A stretch of 64,000 bases of DNA, from the NCBI GenBank assembly GCA_023664535.1, contig JAMPFJ010000014.1:1-64000 (forward strand). Reading direction: 5' to 3'. The stretch comes from Bacteroidales bacterium (GTDB lineage: Bacteria > Bacillota > Clostridia > Lachnospirales > Lachnospiraceae). The notes under the pieces are model-generated. The model saw only the letters and a list, made by a program, of their open reading frames with translations. It searched no databases and was not told the origin of the DNA. Shown here piece by piece: positions 8,604 to 15,652 of this stretch (within the stretch, counting starts at the first letter, position 1; the number at the start of each line of letters is the position of its first letter). The position numbers were made by a program, and so were the translations under genes.

Positions 8604-9278
8604 ATGCAGGATATACTTGAATTTAGAAGCGATATGGAAGAATCTCTTTCTTGGCGAATAAATGAAATTATAACTTTGAAAAATATGTTGCGTGAGGATA
8701 ACAATGTTCCAGTCGTAAAAATACTTATTGTTATGTTGTATGCACATTTTGAGGGATTTTTTAAAGATTGTTTGGAATGTTATATTAAATATATAAATTC
8801 GACAGAATTGGAATTATATAAATTTGGGGATTCTCTTATAGCAGCATCTTTAAATAGAGAATATGCTGCTTTTGAAAATATGAATAGAAAGTGTAAGGAA
8901 TTGATTTCTGTACCACCAACAGAAGAGTTTTTACATAAATTTCATAGAAGAAAAGAATTAACACAGAAAATGACTTCTGATTATTTATATCGAAAAATAC
9001 GTATTAATGAGAAAATAATAAATACAAAATCAAATCTTGATTATGCTGTTGTGCAAGAGAATATGTATATTTTAGGATTGGATTATAACTATTTTTTGGA
9101 CAAACAAAATAATATCACAAGATTAGTTCAATTAAGAAATTCTGTAGCACATGGGTCGCAAAGAGAGCCAATAGATTTTATAGAATATGAGAAAATTGAG
9201 ACAGATATTTTTGAGATAATGGAAGAATTAATAAAATATTTATTTCTGTTTTCTGCGGAAGAGAAGTATCTTAAATGA
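8604..9278 (+). CDS. HEPN-domain protein (MAE_28990/MAE_18760-like), putative RNase
   Basis: This 224-residue all-helical protein has the HEPN RNase motif Rx4H (RNSVAH, Arg178 to His183) near its C-terminus and the MLYAHFEGFFKDCLE segment typical of the MAE_28990/MAE_18760 HEPN family. The start lies two bases after the stop of the DUF262 gene, with no clear ribosome binding site of its own, pointing to translational coupling. Association of this HEPN family with DUF262 proteins is known from comparative genomics. A likely role is RNA cleavage that kills or halts the infected cell, with the DUF262 protein as sensor or regulator; that is inference. Confidence 0.72.
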   Translation: MQDILEFRSDMEESLSWRINEIITLKNMLREDNNVPVVKILIVMLYAHFEGFFKDCLECYIKYINSTELELYKFGDSLIAASLNREYAAFENMNRKCKELISVPPTEEFLHKFHRRKELTQKMTSDYLYRKIRINEKIINTKSNLDYAVVQENMYILGLDYNYFLDKQNNITRLVQLRNSVAHGSQREPIDFIEYEKIETDIFEIMEELIKYLFLFSAEEKYLK

Positions 9279-9366
9279 CTTTTGATAGAATGTTTATGAT
9301 AGCAGTTGAGAAAATTAGTAGGTTTTAATATGTACGAATGAAAATGTGTTATATAAAAATGTAGCA

Positions 9367-9385
9367 TGGTTCTATTTTGGTTCTA
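9367..9385 (+). other. Arm-type repeat pair at right end of element 1
   Basis: Two copies of TGGTTCTA (9367-9374 and 9378-9385) are set 11 bases apart, one helical turn. Matching pairs occur at 9626-9644 and 14329-14347, always near a tuf 3' fragment. They look like arm sites of a tyrosine recombinase. Confidence 0.5.
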
Positions 9386-9487
9386 AAAAAATTGAAAACC
9401 TCGAATAACATGGCTAAAATAGGAGAATATGAACACAAAATCCAATAAAATGTGCGAAAAAGCATTACAATTATGTTCCCTACGAAC

Positions 9488-9541
9488 CGTGAGGGTGGCA
9501 GGACTGTTGGTTCCGGAAGGGTTGCATCTATCATCGAATAA
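9488..9541 (+). pseudogene. tuf: 3' fragment of tuf (EF-Tu C-terminal tail), attachment site 1
   Basis: Read in frame, 9488-9541 encodes R followed by EGGRTVGSGRVASIIE and a TAA stop, the C-terminal tail of elongation factor Tu. No EF-Tu coding sequence lies upstream; the preceding bases are element DNA. A terminator follows 22 bases later. The same 16-residue tail occurs at 14453-14503 with 12 of 16 codons synonymously different. The shared core GAGGGTGG (9491-9498) is a candidate crossover site. An element that inserts inside the end of tuf must supply a replacement tail, so such a fragment is what each insertion would leave behind. Confidence 0.75.
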
Positions 9542-9563
9542 TTGACAAAAAGCTAGATTTTAT

Positions 9564-9597
9564 GGGGCTTTCCTAAGATTAGGGAAGCTCCTTTTTT
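9564..9597 (+). terminator. Rho-independent terminator after tuf tail 1
   Basis: The stem is GGGGCTTTCCT (9564-9574) with AGGGAAGCTCC (9581-9591), including two wobble pairs, followed by six T. Its position just past the tuf stop suggests that a tuf terminator travelled with the tail. Confidence 0.8.
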
Positions 9598-9625
9598 CGG
9601 CAAAAAACGCTTTAGTTTAATGAAG

Positions 9626-9644
9626 TGGCTCTAAAATGGTTCTA
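9626..9644 (+). other. Arm-type repeat pair at left end of element 2
   Basis: TGGCTCTA (9626-9633) and TGGTTCTA (9637-9644) are again 11 bases apart, 85 bases past the tuf tail 1 stop. With the pair at 14329-14347 they would bracket the second element. No integrase gene lies between them. Confidence 0.45.
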
Positions 9645-9700
9645 TTATTCTGAAAATCAAATAAAAAAGCTGCGGTAGCCTTAATTAGATGGGTAGACGA

Positions 9701-10158
9701 TCATTGTGTACTTCCAGAGTAAACAACACCCTCATCAATTTTATATATTATCATACTGGCAAACATAAGTTGGCGCATGGCATTATCTTCAGAAACATTT
9801 AGATTTTCATGTGCTTTAGGATTGCGTAAAGCGAGCATTTGCATATATATGTTTGGTTCGTGCATTGATTTCTTTAAAGGCATTTTTGACCGCATCTGCA
9901 TAAAATCCTGCAATAAACTGACCTTTGGAAAAAGTTTGAGATTTGGGATGTGTATAATCCCAAATATCGCTTAGTGGTTGTGATTGCTTTTGTGCAGATA
10001 GACAATATGACCAAAGAGGCGTCCCAAAACAGCAGGATGTACACCTCGTGGAAGAAATAGGCGCTCTTTAAGTCGAGATAATTCATTACTGTAAAAAGGT
10101 TCGGTTTCATATATATCTTTACTTAATTGAGCTAGATGATTTTTATGATAAATTTTTA
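9701..10158 (-). pseudogene. Decayed gene resembling the TIGR02391 (Ymh) family
   Basis: Reading leftward from about 10158, one protein is spread over three frames. A segment with GVHPAVLGRLFGHIVY ends in a stop near 9972. It is followed in another frame by FIAGFYADAVKNAFKEIN, and then in a third by LALRNPKAHENLNVSEDNAM and KIDEGV. The final RNPxAHE motif and the AVxNAFKEI helix resemble TIGR02391/Ymh proteins, often found in defence islands. At least two frameshifts or deletions and no intact start make this a broken gene. It lies back to back with the GNAT gene remnant. Family call is moderate; that it is a pseudogene is well supported by the frame breaks. Confidence 0.5.
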
Positions 10159-10163
10159 CAAAT

Positions 10164-10202
10164 AGAACTTGTGTTCGAACGTGGTTTGTGATAATATATA
10201 AT
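10164..10202 (+). promoter_or_regulatory. Promoter with second LexA/DinR-like box
   Basis: AGAACTTGTGTTCG at 10164-10177 is identical to the 14-base box at 2312-2325. AT-rich -10-like sequences (GATAAT at 10190, TATAAT at 10197) follow. It would drive the interrupted acetyltransferase gene at 10254. Confidence 0.45.
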
Positions 10203-10253
10203 TATAGAGGTACGAAGGGATTGACAAATCGGATATTTAAAGAAGGAATCACG

Positions 10254-10811
10254 ATGAATGATGTATATCAAGTATGTCCGCAATTTGAAAATGAAAAGTA
10301 TTTGTTAAGATTTATTTTGGAAGAAGATTGTCCTGGTCTATTAAAAGTGTATTCGGATAAAGAAACAGTGCCATTGTCTAATAGTGATAATCGTGACGGA
10401 GATGATTTTTATTATTGTACGGAGAGTCGAATGAAACAGGTTCTTGATTATTAGTTTTTTGAATACAATAGAAAGGGTTTTGTGCGCTGGTCAATTGTTG
10501 ATAAGTATAAAAATGAGGTTGTTGGCACAATTGAATTGTTTCATAGAGATGCAAAAGATTATTTTACAGAATGCGGTTTGTTACGACTTGATATAAAAAG
10601 TGACTATGCAAATGCGATTGAGAATATTTTATCTTTGATTATTTTGCCATCATTCGATATGTTTCAATGTGACAAAATAGCAACAAAGGTTGTGCCTGAG
10701 GCAAGCGAAAGAGGACATGCATTAGAAAAAATAAAGTTTATCCTGTTAAGTGAAAGGTTGATAGGATATGGCGGCACAGAATATGAGCATTATTTTTTGT
10801 TAGACAGGTAA
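10254..10811 (+). pseudogene. GNAT-like acetyltransferase interrupted by an in-frame amber codon
   Basis: An ATG at 10254 with AAGGA upstream opens a frame that runs to TAG at 10452-10454 and then continues in the same frame to TAA at 10809-10811. Together they give about 185 residues: an N-terminal LRFILEEDCPGLLKVYSDKE, then after the stop RWSIVDKYKNEVVGTIELF and ATKVVPEASERGHALEKIKF. This layout matches RimJ/RimL-like GNAT N-acetyltransferases, whose GTIELF strand and C-terminal alternation of helix and strand are typical. One nonsense mutation is the simplest explanation; readthrough or a sequencing error are possible. It sits behind a LexA-like box, and its substrate is unknown. Confidence 0.6.
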
Positions 10812-10959
10812 CCTTTGAATTTCCATTGCCGACTGTGATTTTAAAAGATATTGATTAAAATGGATAATTATTATGAAGAATGGAATACTATAGTAGGAGA
10901 ATAATATTTATGTGTATCATATAAATGGTAGCAATATTAGAATATAATGAAAAATGTGT

Positions 10960-10988
10960 TTGATATATTGCAGTGTTTATGGTAGAAT
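10960..10988 (+). promoter_or_regulatory. SigA-type promoter of the Panacea/ATPase operon
   Basis: TTGATA (10960-10965), a 17-base spacer and TAGAAT (10983-10988) lie 34 bases before the Panacea start codon. A direct repeat ATATATTGCA (10963-10972 and 10999-11008) flanks the -10 region and could be an operator. Confidence 0.6.
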
Positions 10989-11022
10989 ATAGAATATTAT
11001 ATATTGCAATGGAGGTGGGACG

Positions 11023-11454
11023 ATGATAGATATCATGGATGCAGCACGTTATTTAGTATATTTGTCATATCATGTGAAACGCGGTTCATTAACTCCACTC
11101 AAATTACAAAAGTTACTTTATTTCTCTCAGGGTTGGAGCTATGTGTGGGATGGAACTCCACTTTTTCTAGATGAGTTTGAAGCATGGCAATATGGACCTG
11201 TTAATGTAAAAGTGTACAATTGGTTTAAGCAATATGGCAGACAGGAGATACCAGAATTTGAAGGTAAAGTTTGTATATTTTATAATATGGATGATAAAGA
11301 AACTTTGGATGCTATCTGGAATAACTATTATGCATACAGCGCTTTTGAGTTGGTAGAGTTGACTCATGCTCAAGAGCCTTGGCAAATTGCATATGAAAAT
11401 AATGAAACAATAAAAAATCAAGATATTAAGTCGTTTTTTCAGTCAACTTATTAA
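11023..11454 (+). CDS. Panacea-domain (DUF4065, SocA-like) protein, putative antitoxin
   Basis: This 143-residue protein has the DUF4065/Panacea signature: MDAARYLVYL, LTPLKLQKLLYFSQGWSY, and FEAWQYGPVNVKVY. Panacea proteins are chaperone-like antitoxins that pair with many unrelated toxins, and relatives (SocA) act as proteolysis adaptors. A good GGAGGTG site precedes the ATG and a promoter lies at 10960-10988. The gene is first in a three-gene module with a large AAA ATPase and an unknown protein. A strong intrinsic terminator overlaps its stop codon, which would make this product more abundant than the downstream ones, as expected for an antitoxin. Antitoxin function is inferred from the family. 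Confidence 0.82.
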   Translation: MIDIMDAARYLVYLSYHVKRGSLTPLKLQKLLYFSQGWSYVWDGTPLFLDEFEAWQYGPVNVKVYNWFKQYGRQEIPEFEGKVCIFYNMDDKETLDAIWNNYYAYSAFELVELTHAQEPWQIAYENNETIKNQDIKSFFQSTY

Positions 11455-11470
11455 AGTTGACTGTTTTTTT
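11440..11470 (+). terminator. Internal terminator/attenuator between antitoxin and ATPase genes
   Basis: A perfect 10-bp stem CAGTCAACTT (11440-11449) / AAGTTGACTG (11454-11463) with a 4-base loop is followed by seven T. It covers the Panacea stop codon, and the AAGGAG of the next gene (11471-11476) starts right after the T-run. Partial termination here would limit expression of the two downstream genes. Confidence 0.85.
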
Positions 11471-11482
11471 AAGGAGTTAAAT

Positions 11483-13270
11483 ATGGATATTTGTTTAAAA
11501 GAAATTCTTGTTGAAAATTTTAAATCTTATGAAGATATGCAAAAAATAGAAATTGCTAATTTAGGTGTTTTTATGGGAGCAAATAGCAGTGGTAAAAGTA
11601 CTGCATTACAAACTTTATTAGCAATAAAGCAAACAATGGAATGTAATAGTCCGGATGTTAATTTGCTATTGTCAGGTAAGTATGTGACATTAGGTGATTT
11701 TGATGATGTCATTAATCAATCGACTAATGCCGATTTAAAAATGGGAATTGCTGTTGAAGGCGATAGTCAAGGAGAAGATTATGGTAAAAAGAATAAAACT
11801 GAAATTATTTGGACGTTTCAGAAAGATAATACCAGACAAAGTAAATTAACTAATATGCAGTTTAAAATAGAGAATGAAGATGTTCAGTTAGCATTAGAAA
11901 AAAATGATATATATAGGATATTTGTAAATGGTAATGATACACAATTGTCTGTAAAATTGATTAATTTGAAATTATCTGGGTTTATTGTAAACTATAATAA
12001 AGAGTTTAATGAATTATTCCAAAGATTTATTAATGATTTAATAAAAAATATAAGTTCGGAGAAGAAAGTTAGCATAATTGAAAAGACCAAGATGGTTTCA
12101 CAAAGTGGTATAAACCAATTATTCTATTATATACTTAATTGTAGTAGAAATATAAATGTTAACACAACTAGAATGATTAATGATAATGCAGAGAATGTTA
12201 CAAATATGATTTTAGATCTTATAGATGAATATTGTGAATTTCAGTTTAAATATTTCAAAAATTATATTCAATTTCCATACGAATTAAGGCAAACATTGTT
12301 ATTTGCTAATATCATGCAAAAAGAAAGTATTGAACCTATTGAAAAATTATACGAGGAATATAGACAAAAATTAGATACATATAAAGAAAAGGGGATAACG
12401 AGTTGTGATGTACAAGATGAATTACCACGCACATCTATTTATTCACTTAAAAGTGTAGATAAAGGAAAAGATTCTGAAATAGATATAATTGCGGAATCGT
12501 TTACTATATATAGAGAAACGATAAAGAATGTTATAGAAAGGATTTTCTATTTAGGTCCAATAAGAGAACAACCGCAGGGTCTTTATAATGTTGGTTTTGA
12601 AACAATACCTAAATATGTAGGCAAATCTGGTGCATACTTCGCCTCGGTTTTGTTACATGAAAATAAAAATAAAGAATATATTTTACCTAATGGTTGTATG
12701 GAAAAAATGGATTTATTAGAAGCTGTAGATGAATGGGCAGTGCATTTAAATATAGCAAGCGAAATTAAAGTGGAACAACGCAATTCGTTTGGATTTAGTG
12801 TGTCTATAGCAAATACACAACAAAAACAGTCGGATATTATGAATGTTGGAATAGGTACGAGTCAAGTATTGCCCGTTCTTATTACAGGGTTATTGTCGGA
12901 GGAAGGAGAGTTGTTGATTTTTGAACAACCAGAATTACATTTGCATCCCTTTTCACAAAGTAGGCTTGCAGATTTCTTTGTCCAGTTAGTCAAAAAAGGT
13001 AGACGAATCATAGTTGAGACGCATAGTGAATATTTTATTCTTAGATTAAGGTATCATATACTCACTAATGGTATTAATGAAAATCAAATCACTATTAATT
13101 TTTTTCAAAATAAAAATGGGACGCGAATTAGCAAAGGGATTCTATCCGGTTATGGAACAATACAATATCCGAGTGATTTTTGTGATGAAACACAAGAACT
13201 AATTAATGATTTGATGAATGCGGCATTAATGAAAAAAAGGAATGAAAATAATGAAAAATATACTGATTGA
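11483..13270 (+). CDS. AAA ATPase with SMC/ABC-type head (DUF3696/OLD-like), defence ATPase
   Basis: This 595-residue cytoplasmic ATPase has a Walker A GANSSGKST near residue 33, a long divergent middle, the YLGPIREQP segment near 355 typical of DUF3696 ATPases, a Walker B LLIFEQPELHLHP near 477, and the ETHSEYFILRLR switch near 512. No TOPRIM nuclease domain follows, unlike OLD or GajA, so any killing activity must come from a partner. AAGGAG stands 6 bases before the ATG, immediately after an internal terminator. The next gene starts 20 bases inside its 3' end, implying coupled translation. Such ATPases act as phage sensors in several systems (PARIS AriA and Septu PtuA are comparable). The exact system is not recognised. 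Confidence 0.8.
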   Translation: MDICLKEILVENFKSYEDMQKIEIANLGVFMGANSSGKSTALQTLLAIKQTMECNSPDVNLLLSGKYVTLGDFDDVINQSTNADLKMGIAVEGDSQGEDYGKKNKTEIIWTFQKDNTRQSKLTNMQFKIENEDVQLALEKNDIYRIFVNGNDTQLSVKLINLKLSGFIVNYNKEFNELFQRFINDLIKNISSEKKVSIIEKTKMVSQSGINQLFYYILNCSRNINVNTTRMINDNAENVTNMILDLIDEYCEFQFKYFKNYIQFPYELRQTLLFANIMQKESIEPIEKLYEEYRQKLDTYKEKGITSCDVQDELPRTSIYSLKSVDKGKDSEIDIIAESFTIYRETIKNVIERIFYLGPIREQPQGLYNVGFETIPKYVGKSGAYFASVLLHENKNKEYILPNGCMEKMDLLEAVDEWAVHLNIASEIKVEQRNSFGFSVSIANTQQKQSDIMNVGIGTSQVLPVLITGLLSEEGELLIFEQPELHLHPFSQSRLADFFVQLVKKGRRIIVETHSEYFILRLRYHILTNGINENQITINFFQNKNGTRISKGILSGYGTIQYPSDFCDETQELINDLMNAALMKKRNENNEKYTD

Positions 13271-14216
13271 CCCAACGATGTTTAATATAAAGGATCGGGA
13301 TGAAATACAAAAAAATTGTGATTTTTTTCAAAAAATAATATGGTTATGCGATTCAAAATCTATATCTATATGTATTTATAAAGGGCTAATTGACAAAATA
13401 TTAAATCGGCAGATTCAACCTTTTCCTATAAATATTAATGAAGTGGAAGATCCAGAATTAAAACAAAAATTATTGATTTTGAATAATAGTTTTGTTCAAA
13501 CTATTAATTCAAGTTTTATTGGAATTGATATTGACTCGTGTGAAGGTGACCAGGAATTAATAACTAATAGGCAAGAATTAGAAAATGATACAGATTATTA
13601 CGAATTGTTTTGTATGATGATACGTCCATGTTATAAAGAGGTTGATAATATTGAGAATGTAGTTTTGGTAGGGGAAAAAAGTGATGGAGTAAATTGTGGA
13701 GAAAACGTTGAAATTTCATGTAAATGTTTGATTAAACAATTTTCAAGAATTTATCTATGGGTTAGTCCTTCATATTTGGAAAATAAAAAAGAGAAAGCAT
13801 TCTTTGCTCTTAAAGAAGTAGTGCAGAACTCGAACAAGTTATTTGTTGAGATGCCTATAACTGTGCGAGGAGACCATCATAATAAAATTCAAAATAAAGA
13901 AATTAATCAATATAGTGATTTGACTGCTAAAAATAAAAGAGTTTTATCATTATTAAGATATTTTGGATTAGCAAAAATAATTTTTGAGAGATTTAAACCA
14001 GATACATCTCAATTAATTGGAACAATAATTATAGATAATGTTCGTGATGGTGCTGGAAGTGAAATAGTTTCGGGTTGGATATATTGTCAAACAGGATTTA
14101 AATGTTACGTTGAAATGTATTTTCCTATTGGAATAGGTTATAATTTGAGTACATATACAGAAGAGTGTTTAAGTTATGATATTGTAGAAAAATTAAAGAC
14201 AAGATTAGCATTGTAA
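13251..14216 (+). CDS. Unrecognised protein coupled to the DUF3696-like ATPase, candidate effector
   Basis: I do not recognise this 321-residue protein. It has no signal peptide or membrane helix. It begins with a strand-rich stretch (ILIDPTMF), a segment ISICIYKGLIDKIL, the acidic FIGIDIDSCEGDQELI, and later VVLVGEKSDGVNCGE and YLWVSPSYLE. The scattered aspartates (DPT, DIDS) could suit a PIN-like or other metal nuclease, but no family pattern is complete. The ATG at 13251 is preferred over the one at 13242 because AAAGG lies 10 bases upstream of it. It overlaps the ATPase gene by 20 bases and ends the three-gene module 112 bases before an arm-site repeat. By position it is the likely effector or the ATPase's regulatory partner. 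Confidence 0.7.
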   Translation: MKNILIDPTMFNIKDRDEIQKNCDFFQKIIWLCDSKSISICIYKGLIDKILNRQIQPFPININEVEDPELKQKLLILNNSFVQTINSSFIGIDIDSCEGDQELITNRQELENDTDYYELFCMMIRPCYKEVDNIENVVLVGEKSDGVNCGENVEISCKCLIKQFSRIYLWVSPSYLENKKEKAFFALKEVVQNSNKLFVEMPITVRGDHHNKIQNKEINQYSDLTAKNKRVLSLLRYFGLAKIIFERFKPDTSQLIGTIIIDNVRDGAGSEIVSGWIYCQTGFKCYVEMYFPIGIGYNLSTYTEECLSYDIVEKLKTRLAL

Positions 14217-14328
14217 GTGGCTTTGTACCGAAAGTCATGAGTGTTCGAGCCACGGTTGATAATAGAACACATAGTTAACATCTTGGTATTTGTTCCTATT
14301 GCAAAATAAAGAGGTTTCGGTAGGTTTG

Positions 14329-14347
14329 TGGCTCTATTTTGGATCTA
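14329..14347 (+). other. Arm-type repeat pair at right end of element 2
   Basis: TGGCTCTA (14329-14336) and TGGATCTA (14340-14347) are 11 bases apart. They sit 106 bases before the tuf core GAGGGTGG, almost the same distance as the pair at 9367-9385 from its own core, 106 bases. Confidence 0.5.
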
Positions 14348-14452
14348 AAATTTTTCAAAGCCACAAAAAATAGGGGTAAAATGGAATAATACAGATAACA
14401 AAAACGCCTATAATCAAGCAAAGGCAACAAGATTATAAGTCTTTCGAACCTT

Positions 14453-14503
14453 GAGGGTGGACGTACAGTAGGTTCAGGTCGTGTGGCTAGTATCATTGAG
14501 TAA
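14453..14503 (+). pseudogene. tuf: 3' fragment of tuf (EF-Tu C-terminal tail), attachment site 2 and element/chromosome junction
   Basis: The frame 14453-14503 encodes EGGRTVGSGRVASIIE and TAA. The residues are identical to those at 9491-9541 while 12 of 16 sense codons differ, all synonymously. The bases upstream (SLSNL in frame) are not EF-Tu. A terminator follows, and beyond it GC content rises and core genes begin. I read it as the original chromosomal end of tuf, displaced from its gene by tandem insertions, with the crossover at GAGGGTGG (14453-14460). Confidence 0.75.
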
Positions 14504-14527
14504 TTGAAAGAAATACAGTAAATTTAA

Positions 14528-14559
14528 GGGCTTTCGGGGATTTCTCCGAAAGCCCTTTT
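14528..14559 (+). terminator. Rho-independent terminator after tuf tail 2
   Basis: A perfect 10-bp stem GGGCTTTCGG (14528-14537) / CCGAAAGCCC (14546-14555) with TTTT lies 24 bases past the tuf stop. This probably was the native tuf terminator. Confidence 0.85.
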
Positions 14560-14885
14560 CGCATGGAAATAATAGATTATGCAAGGCACTTTGACTCCAT
14601 TTTTTGGAAAATGACCTTGTGGTGAGAAAGTTATATTGATGGGGAACAGGCATTTCAACTGGAATTGACGGACAAAAATGATGAAATTATAGATAGAAGT
14701 AGAAAAAGAAAAATCTTTCGTTGTGAAGTCCTGCATTTTCCACGCCCAATAGTAAACCGATTCCCACTCAGGAGAAAAAATGTGCAAATGGTTCCCCAAA
14801 ATGTGCAATCGATACCCAGATAGTTAAAATGCGGCAGTATATATGCTAAAATTAAAAAAATATGCAGATTTGGGAGGGCTGTGCA
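14560..14885. other. Gene-free junction with a tandem 21-bp repeat, possible IS relic
   Basis: No gene is supported here. Two adjacent 21-base repeats (14777-14797 and 14798-14818) share AAAATGTGCAA followed by a variable stretch and CCC. Short tandem terminal repeats containing TGTGCAA resemble ends of IS21-family elements, but no transposase remains. The rest appears to be degraded DNA between the element junction and the STAS gene promoter region. Confidence 0.3.
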
Positions 14886-15191
14886 ATGGAGATTGAAAAA
14901 AAGGTAAACGGAAAAGAAATTACGATTTTACCGGTGGGGCGTCTTGATTCCAATACGGTGTCGCAGCTTGAGGAGGAAATCAACGAAAACATTGATGATG
15001 CGGAAAAGCTGATACTGGATTTTGCAGGACTGGAGTATCTCTCGTCAGCCGGTCTGCGTGTGCTTTTGTCTGCCCATAAGACATTTATGAAAAAGGGAAG
15101 CGGGGAACTGTGGATATGCCACGTCAATGAGATTATTCACGAGGTTTTTGAGGTTACGGGCTTTTTGGATATTCTCAATATTGCGGAATAA
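14886..15191 (+). CDS. STAS-domain anti-anti-sigma factor (RsbV/SpoIIAA-like)
   Basis: This is a single STAS domain of 101 residues. The phospho-acceptor region reads LDFAGLEYLSSAGLRVLLSA, with the serine pair that an anti-sigma kinase would phosphorylate. In its unphosphorylated state such a protein binds the kinase and frees the kinase's target. GGGAGGG precedes the ATG at 14886; an upstream in-frame start at 14862 lacks a binding site. The kinase gene follows after 15 bases, and a PP2C phosphatase able to reset the phosphoserine lies at the far end of the cluster. No sigma factor gene is present nearby, so the final target is unknown. Confidence 0.88.
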   Translation: MEIEKKVNGKEITILPVGRLDSNTVSQLEEEINENIDDAEKLILDFAGLEYLSSAGLRVLLSAHKTFMKKGSGELWICHVNEIIHEVFEVTGFLDILNIAE

Positions 15192-15206
15192 ATACGGAGG
15201 CGGGAT

Positions 15207-15614
15207 ATGAAAGAATTAACAGTTGATGCAACATTGGAGAGTATTCCTGTCATCACCGCATTTGTGGATGAACAGTTGGAGCAGTTTGACTGTCCGGTGA
15301 AGGCGCAGGCGCAGATTGATATTGCCATTGATGAGCTGTTCAGCAATATTGTTCACTATGCCTATCATCCTGAGGTAGGACCGGCGACGGTGCGGGTGGA
15401 GGTATTGGAAGAGCCGCTGTCTGTGGTGATTACGTTTATTGACCAGGGTGTGCCCTATGACCCGCTTGCGAAATCTGACCCCAATGTGACGCTGTCCGCA
15501 CAGGACCGGGAGCCGGGCGGTTTGGGGATTTATATTGTCAAGAAAAATATGAATGAAATTACCTACGAATATAAGAATGGCAAAAACATTTTGCGAATAC
15601 GCAAGAATTTGTAG
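15207..15614 (+). CDS. RsbW-like anti-sigma/serine kinase (GHKL ATPase)
   Basis: This 135-residue protein is a lone HATPase_c domain: N-box IAIDELFSNIVHYAY, G1 box FIDQGVPYDP and G2 box GGLGIYIVKKNM. Such proteins phosphorylate a partner STAS protein and sequester a sigma factor or another target. It stands between the STAS gene and a hybrid histidine kinase, 15 bases from the former and 38 from the latter, so all three are likely cotranscribed. A GGAGG ribosome site lies before the ATG. The target protein is not encoded next to it. Confidence 0.85.
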   Translation: MKELTVDATLESIPVITAFVDEQLEQFDCPVKAQAQIDIAIDELFSNIVHYAYHPEVGPATVRVEVLEEPLSVVITFIDQGVPYDPLAKSDPNVTLSAQDREPGGLGIYIVKKNMNEITYEYKNGKNILRIRKNL

Positions 15615-15652
15615 AGGATTTTGCCTGTGCAGAGATAACGAGGGAAGAGAAT

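Noticed and set aside
11483..13270. ATPase considered as Gabija GajA or OLD nuclease
   Set aside because: The sequence ends soon after the Walker B and switch His motifs; no TOPRIM domain is present and no UvrD-like GajB follows.
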